Assembly (NCBI RefSeq): GCF_901709675.1
Contig: NC_051094.1
Coordinates: forward strand, 12,332,501-12,396,500
Length of the DNA: 64,000 bases
Direction: 5' to 3'
Source: Syngnathus acus
Taxonomy: Eukaryota; Chordata; Actinopteri; Syngnathiformes; Syngnathidae
Under the pieces are notes generated by a model that was given only the letters and a program-made list of their open reading frames with translations, made no database searches and had not been told where the DNA came from. Made by a program: the position numbers and the translations under genes. The stretch's first letter is position 1, and each line of letters opens with the position of its first letter. Shown here piece after piece: positions 58,631-64,000 of the stretch.

Positions 58631-58968
58631 AAACCTGAGAAGTGGGAAAATGATTTTAAAAAAGTATCCTCGTGGTATATTTTCATGCCTGTTGTTTCAC
58701 TCATTTAATTCTGGCTCCCTAAAAGCTCCATCAGACTTCAAAGTAACATCTGACATTGTCCTTGTGATTTAAGAATCCTCATTACAACCAAGCTCCAACC
58801 ACTATTTGCCTTGTTGTTCTACGCCTGGAAGCCAGAATAAACCAGAATGGTAATGCTAATCAAACTCAAGTGAGACAAACTGCCTCTTAGGTAAACACAC
58901 TGTGTTATATTCTGCAGCAGATGCAGAAAGGTTATGGAAAATAAAATATGGCATGAGCACTAACATAC

Positions 58969-59060
58969 CTTTTAAGACAGGAGGAAATCCAAAATTAATG
59001 TTGGTTAGTGTAATCCTGACAGTGGTTCACTTCTGATGAAATGTGCTGATTTAGCTGTCA
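58969..59060 (-). other. Probable 5'UTR exon of the Ig-domain gene
   Basis: The minus strand shows CTTAAAAG followed by a GTATGTTAG donor at 58968. The first coding exon is preceded by a good acceptor (CTTCTCAG, GTTTATG ATG) with its border at 58634. Together they imply a non-coding leader exon here; its upstream end is unknown. Confidence 0.45.
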
Positions 59061-60746
59061 GGTGAAACTCAGCTGAAGTAACTAGAACCACACCTTCTCC
59101 GTCCATAGGGCAGGTCGTGGCCACTCCCACACTCATATCCGAGGAAGGCTTATTTTTGAAATGGGGCTAAAATACAGTGAGTGCTTGCTTAATTATTAAA
59201 GCTAATCAAAACTATTAATCAGAAAGCAGCGTCTGAAATGAGTTTAATTTGTCTTCTGTCGGTGTTTCTTGCCTATAAATGTATCCTGAGCAGGGGGTGA
59301 AGGCTGGGATGAGTAATTGCCTGCCACGACGTTGTGCACGCGCACAACTATGTTGCTACGCAAGTTCTGTGTGTACGTCAACAGCTTCGTTCACAGCAAA
59401 GTTCTGCATGCCTTTTAATCCAAAATGATTTCTGTACTCACTATTGCTCTGTATTTTTGACTGTGTGCAGTTTAGCATTGGGAAATTTGCAACAAGTTGT
59501 AGATTATTCAAGGAGGAGACAGTAAACAATTACAATTACGTTTGCCAACACACCCTTCTGACACACCTTTTCGTGAATACACTCTGGTGTCACTATGCAC
59601 ATGCACAAAACACGATGAGACGTTTGTGTGCCTCAGTGCCAAGGAGACGCATACACATGTAGATCCCAGAATATCTGCAGCACTCAGGCGGAAAATGAAG
59701 CCTTCCCTTTATAATCAAGGAACTCACTTGTTTCCGTGTTTGACTTATCGTCTAGTCTCAACTTCCGTGAATGATTTACAGGAGCTCGGATGAGTTGGTG
59801 CCTTGGTTTGCATATTCAGTTTTACAGTCGGCTCAAACTCACTGTGGCCGATGACATCGAAATTAAAAGACTAAGTTGAATTTATCGATCGCATGAGAGG
59901 AGAGAGCAGTAAGCGGGACGTGAGCAATGAGCATGGCGCTACTCATTAAGGATGGAGTGCCGGCTAAATGTGATTCATGCAATAATGTTCGTTAAGGAGA
60001 TGAAGAAATTAGTAACACTCAGCGGGAAGCTCCATCAGTGCGTCAGGAATCACAGCCACTTCCCTTGTGTAGCTACCTGATCATCACAAAGAGGTCATGG
60101 ATGAGGGGACACGTCGATAAATCTATCTATTTATGTGTCCGTGAGTGATTCTGCAAATGTCAAGAGGAATGTAATGTTGAACTGCATGACTGCTTCATCA
60201 GCAGGTGGTTAATTGCCTTGGTGGATGATAGCGACCTGGCAACTGCACGGAGAGGCAGACGGTCTGACAGGATCATGGTGGGAACCAACAGACTGTATTA
60301 CACCATTAAGACCCATTATGGACAAGAATGATTTTTGGAGCTGGACTCGACCAGGCCAAGAACCTTTTTTTTTTGTAAAATCCAACTGTCACTATCATAT
60401 GAGTTCATGTCTTAACTGCCTATCATGCTCGTTTTGGCACTTTGGAATAAATGACTTATGAATGTTGGCAAAAGGAGGTAATAAATGACCAATGCAAGAA
60501 GAGAAGTGACAAAGAAACTAGACTTGCCGGTAGGCATACCGAAATAGCACGACAGTATGACTCATTGTGTCTCGACGCAGAAAGACAGGTAAACATGTTC
60601 TTTTTAAGATAAGATAGGACTTGCTGCAGGAATGGCGATGCGAGCAGAGAGAAGCACGTACAATTAAGTTCCGCACCGTTTTCAAAGACATGCTCAGCTT
60701 TAGCTTTCACGATATACAGCACATATTGCATATAAATAGATCTGGA

Positions 60747-60955
60747 CGGCACAGTGCACAGGAGCAGTCAACGCATTTGCCCAACAGTTCTGAGGTTGGG
60801 ATTCAGATCTCAGCCCTGGACTCCCTGAGTGGAGTTCACGTGTTCTCTTTCTGCATGATGACTTCATTGAAATTTTGTAACCATTCATATGCGCTGATGT
60901 TCGTTTGTGACGGCAACCAGTGCAGGGTGTACCTCACTTCTCGCCTGAAGAAAAA
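60747..60955 (+). mobile_element. Strongly diverged V-SINE-type fragment
   Basis: GACGGCACAGTGCACAGGAG resembles the SINE head. GGTTGGGATTCAGATCTCAG stands at the B-box position, and GAGTGGAGTTCACGTGTTCT at the core. GGCAACCAGTGCAGGGTGTA stands near the 3' part. Confidence 0.55.
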
Positions 60956-62651
60956 GTCTTTTGGAAGCTGTAGATGTCAAGGCACACTCGAGCTTCCACA
61001 AGACTTCTTTTGTAGCTTATTAAAACAGATTGAAGTGATAACTTTAAATTCGAGAAAGATTTGCTTCAAGAGTGATGTATTTGCATCATAACAAGTATAA
61101 GCCAAGGCTGTAGGGCCTTGCACAATCAAAAATTAGTAGCAAAGATTCATATTCCAAAATTGCAACATTGCAGAAACGTTATCACGTCATAGATCAAAAG
61201 AATGACACAAAATGTACAGTAAAGGAAAACTGTGACGTGGTTACCACCTCTGTAGTACAGTCAAGCAGTCTCTTATTTAAGAAAAACAACCAGTTAGAGA
61301 CAGCAGGCATGACCGATGATTTGTCATTCATTTGCTGTGCCCTTGAGCTTTGTACTGACCTTTTACACTTTGCTTTAGGAGATTTTCTGAATCTATGTCA
61401 GAACATCTATTTCTGTAAAATAAAAAAAGAACTGTCCATCCCTCATTTGCTAACAAGTGGCACTAAGCAAGCTAATGCACAGAAACGACCACGTTTGAGA
61501 ATCGTGGCGTAACAAAAAGTCAACGTGACGAAATTAAATTTTCACTGCATTATTTAATTATCATCATCATCTTGCCAGTTGTGCTTTGTCAAATCAGTAC
61601 GATTGCTCCCACACTATGAGCAGAGTGTATTTATGCTAAGATGTACTGCAAAAACCCATGTGGCGCTTAGAATTTCAAACCAAGGCGCTGTGCACTGTTG
61701 TTATTATCAGCAGGAAAATGCAACACCCACACACTAACTAGACTGAATAGTGGAAAGGGTGAACAGAGTTATTATTACAATTGAATAGGCAGCAGGGACA
61801 CTGACAGTTTTTCTGTCAATTCTACTCTCTCTCCTCACGTGAGCAACAGTAGACTCTTAAAACCACCAAGGATTACATTAAAAAGAAAAAAAAGAAAGAA
61901 AAAGAAAAGTTGGCTGCTCCATCTTCAAAAACATCTAAAAGGTTGGAGTCAATAATACATTTCCAAAACAGAAAATAAAGTGTGTGTTTATTGCGTATTC
62001 ACGGCTCCATTCCTCTCTTGGTTCTCCTGCAGCACACCCACACACATCCCCGCTTGTACGCACAGCCTCCAGCAATGTGAGCATATATGATAGACCCCTA
62101 TAATCCAATAAGTTGTGCTTCTCGTGCTAAACCAAGTTTGGCACACACCGAGAGTCCATGAAGACTACAGATCTCAAGCCTTGCTTGCAGGAGTGGGATT
62201 TAAACTCTCATACGATGGAATCATTTGATGTCTGTTTAGGGTGAGGATGGAAGAAAAATTATTAGGAGTGCTACAAAAAGAAATTTGATTTACAGCATGT
62301 TTTCTTTTTAAAATATATTAAGATATGTATGGAATTGACTTTTATGAGAGCGCTATATCTTTTATGGAACTGAGAAGTCACTTTATTACAAAGTCATTAT
62401 CTTAATGTTATTTAAGGATTAATTACTTCATCCTGTCCAAAGGATTTATTGATACAGAGCCCAACTCCAAGAAAATGTTGCCTTTATGATTATAATTTCG
62501 AGTCATTGTTGGCTGTCTGGATCATTTTTCCTTTAACATTTCACCAAATAACCTCGCACTCATGGTATGGACTTATCGAAACATCTGGTTATACGTATGT
62601 GAACTGTATGATGTTAAATTGTTGAATTTATAAATACAGTCTTGAGGAGAC

Positions 62652-62745
62652 GGTGCGGTGGGTGGGGCACTGGTTAGCACGTTTGCCTCACATTTCAGAG
62701 GTGCAGGGTTTGATTCCGGTTTTGCCATTCCTGTGTGGAACTTAC
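62652..62745 (+). mobile_element. V-SINE head fragment (tRNA-like part only)
   Basis: GGTGGGTGGGGCACTGGTTA and GCACGTTTGCCTCA (A-box region), then GTGCAGGGTTTGATTCCGGT (B-box) and CCTGTGTGGAACTTAC. The sequence loses similarity after this. Confidence 0.7.
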
Positions 62746-63651
62746 AATTTCTTTGTTGTAGTTACAACAAAATCACTTTCCATATATTGCTCCGATTGCT
62801 ACGTTATTATTTTGACACTTTATAATGGTTTCCAGCTGTGCCGCCTTATCTGTACATTGGGCAAAGTGAGAAACATCAAATTGCTATACTGGTAGAACTG
62901 TAATTAAAGGAGAGATAAAGGGCATGGGTGGGTTTGTGGAAGGGTTTGAAGGTGCTTGGTGGTTAACAATCATGTGACTCACACTTGCCGAGATCTTTGG
63001 TTACCGTAACAACCAAGAGCGGCACAAGCTCGTTGTGATTCAGTCAGCGGCTACTTGTTCAAAAACGACAACTAGGTATTGTCCAGCGCTAAATTAACTA
63101 TTGGCCTTATTCCAAAAATCATGATTATCTGCTCATGATTTTGTATTTTCATTATTTCAGTCTGAGCCTTGTGGAATACTCATATCATGACCCTTAATCA
63201 TCCATTCCCTCCAGGATGTGAACATTTCCATTTGTATTTAATGCATTATGCATAACTCATTTCTGCAATGTGTGTTGTTTTTGAAGTTTTGTTCATGTGG
63301 ATGTAGTTTGCAAGATCTAGAAAAGCATCATTGAAGACAAGACAGAAAACAAACAGGAATAGAACAAAGGCTGTCAAAGGATTGCTGCTGTTCGTCGCAA
63401 AAGGCTGCACAAACATTATTAAGACCTTAAGTGCAATTTATGTGTGTCTGTGATTAGAAATGTCTAGTTGGAGTGTAACCTTCACAGTTGACAGAGTGGC
63501 AATTCTTTCCATGCTACTGGCTGATGGTGGCAAACACGTAGGGATAGAAATCTTGTTTCCTAGCTCATGAGACTCTCCAAATCATCTTTATTTGCCAAGA
63601 ATGTAAAAAGCACAAGGAATTTGTTGCATTTTGGAGTTCTCCGATGGAGGG

Positions 63652-63823
63652 TTCTGGCCTTCCTGTGTGGAGTTTGCATGTTCTCCCCGTGCCTGCGTGG
63701 GTACTACAAGTTCCAAAAACATGCATGGTAAGCCGATTGACCACTCCAAATTGTCCATAGGTGTGGTTGTGGAAGATTGTTGTCTAAATTTGCCTTCCGA
63801 TTGGCTGGCGACTAGTTCAGGCA
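63652..63823 (+). mobile_element. Internally deleted V-SINE fragment
   Basis: CTGTGTGGAGTTTGCATGTT and CTCCCCGTGCCTGCGTGGGT are intact. Part of the core is missing before CCAAAAACATGCATGGTAAG, and the copy ends near GATTGGCTGGCGACTAGTTC without the tail. Confidence 0.8.
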
Positions 63824-64000
63824 TTATGAAAATTTAGTAATTTTGGTGGCTATATTTCTCACATGTAAGTAAGACAGCTGGGTCACTCAAAACTCCACTT
63901 AACCCCATGTGGCTGCCACACACCTTGTATTACGTAGTCGCTGCGAGGACACAGTAATTTTTTTGGAACCGGTTGGACTGGTGCTTAGAGAGGACGAATG

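Larger units (their letters stand above)
59080..64000. other. Gene-free right end of the window
   Basis: Only short frames are present, the longest 114 codons at 61168-61512 with no family resemblance. Fragments of V-SINE-type sequence are listed separately. Nothing else is recognised. Confidence 0.55.

Noticed and set aside
61168-61512. 114-codon frame near the right end
   Set aside because: No domain, no splice context and no resemblance to a known family; the length is expected by chance in AT-rich DNA.

Overview
This window is eukaryotic genomic DNA, almost certainly from an acanthomorph teleost fish. Genes are split into many short exons with GT-AG introns. The intergenic DNA is AT-rich and full of CA/TG and ATCC microsatellites. 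Copies of a V-SINE-type retroposon (tRNA-like head, conserved core around TTTGCATGTTCTCCCCG, GGATGG tail) are scattered on both strands. The wording of this SINE resembles copies I associate with pipefish and seahorses, but that is only an impression.

Layout. (1) 1-7150, minus strand: the 5' half of cabin1 (calcineurin-binding protein 1). I rebuilt 21 coding exons encoding 1075 residues; the 3' half lies outside the window. (2) About 7150-7850: a head-to-head promoter interval with clustered CCAAT boxes for cabin1, and a CRE and TATA box for the next gene. (3) 7925-9895, plus strand: a complete neurofilament-light gene (nefl), four exons, 570 aa. (4) 10.2-17.3 kb: a gene-free spacer with MITE fragments and microsatellites. 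(5) 17497-46332, plus strand: a complete dock5 gene. Its 51 coding exons encode 1871 aa in order SH3, DHR-1, helical scaffold, DHR-2 and proline-rich tail. Every exon phase closes. (6) 46.3-50.6 kb: the dock5 3' region and spacer. (7) 50611-51594, minus strand: a single-exon bitter-taste-receptor (TAS2R) type GPCR. (8) 53985-58634, minus strand: a seven-coding-exon V-set/C2-set adhesion protein of the CXADR/VSIG8/CLMP family, 358 aa, with a probable extra 5'UTR exon at 58969. (9) 59-64 kb: no gene recognised, only SINE fragments.

The genes do not form a pathway. nefl next to dock5 matches the human 8p21 neighbourhood, while cabin1 belongs to human 22q11, so the window joins two human syntenies. 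No unknown enzymatic system, CRISPR array, operon or integrated virus was found. The unusual content is transposon architecture (solo LTR with perfect target duplication inside a hAT-like element, an inverted V-SINE pair, a 66-bp Tc1-like fold-back, a 105-bp hAT MITE) and several splice oddities (a GC-AG intron, a start codon on the last three bases of an exon, a 21-nt in-frame tandem acceptor). Exon borders were found by eye from splice motifs, reading frame and remembered family sequence, and should be confirmed with RNA data.
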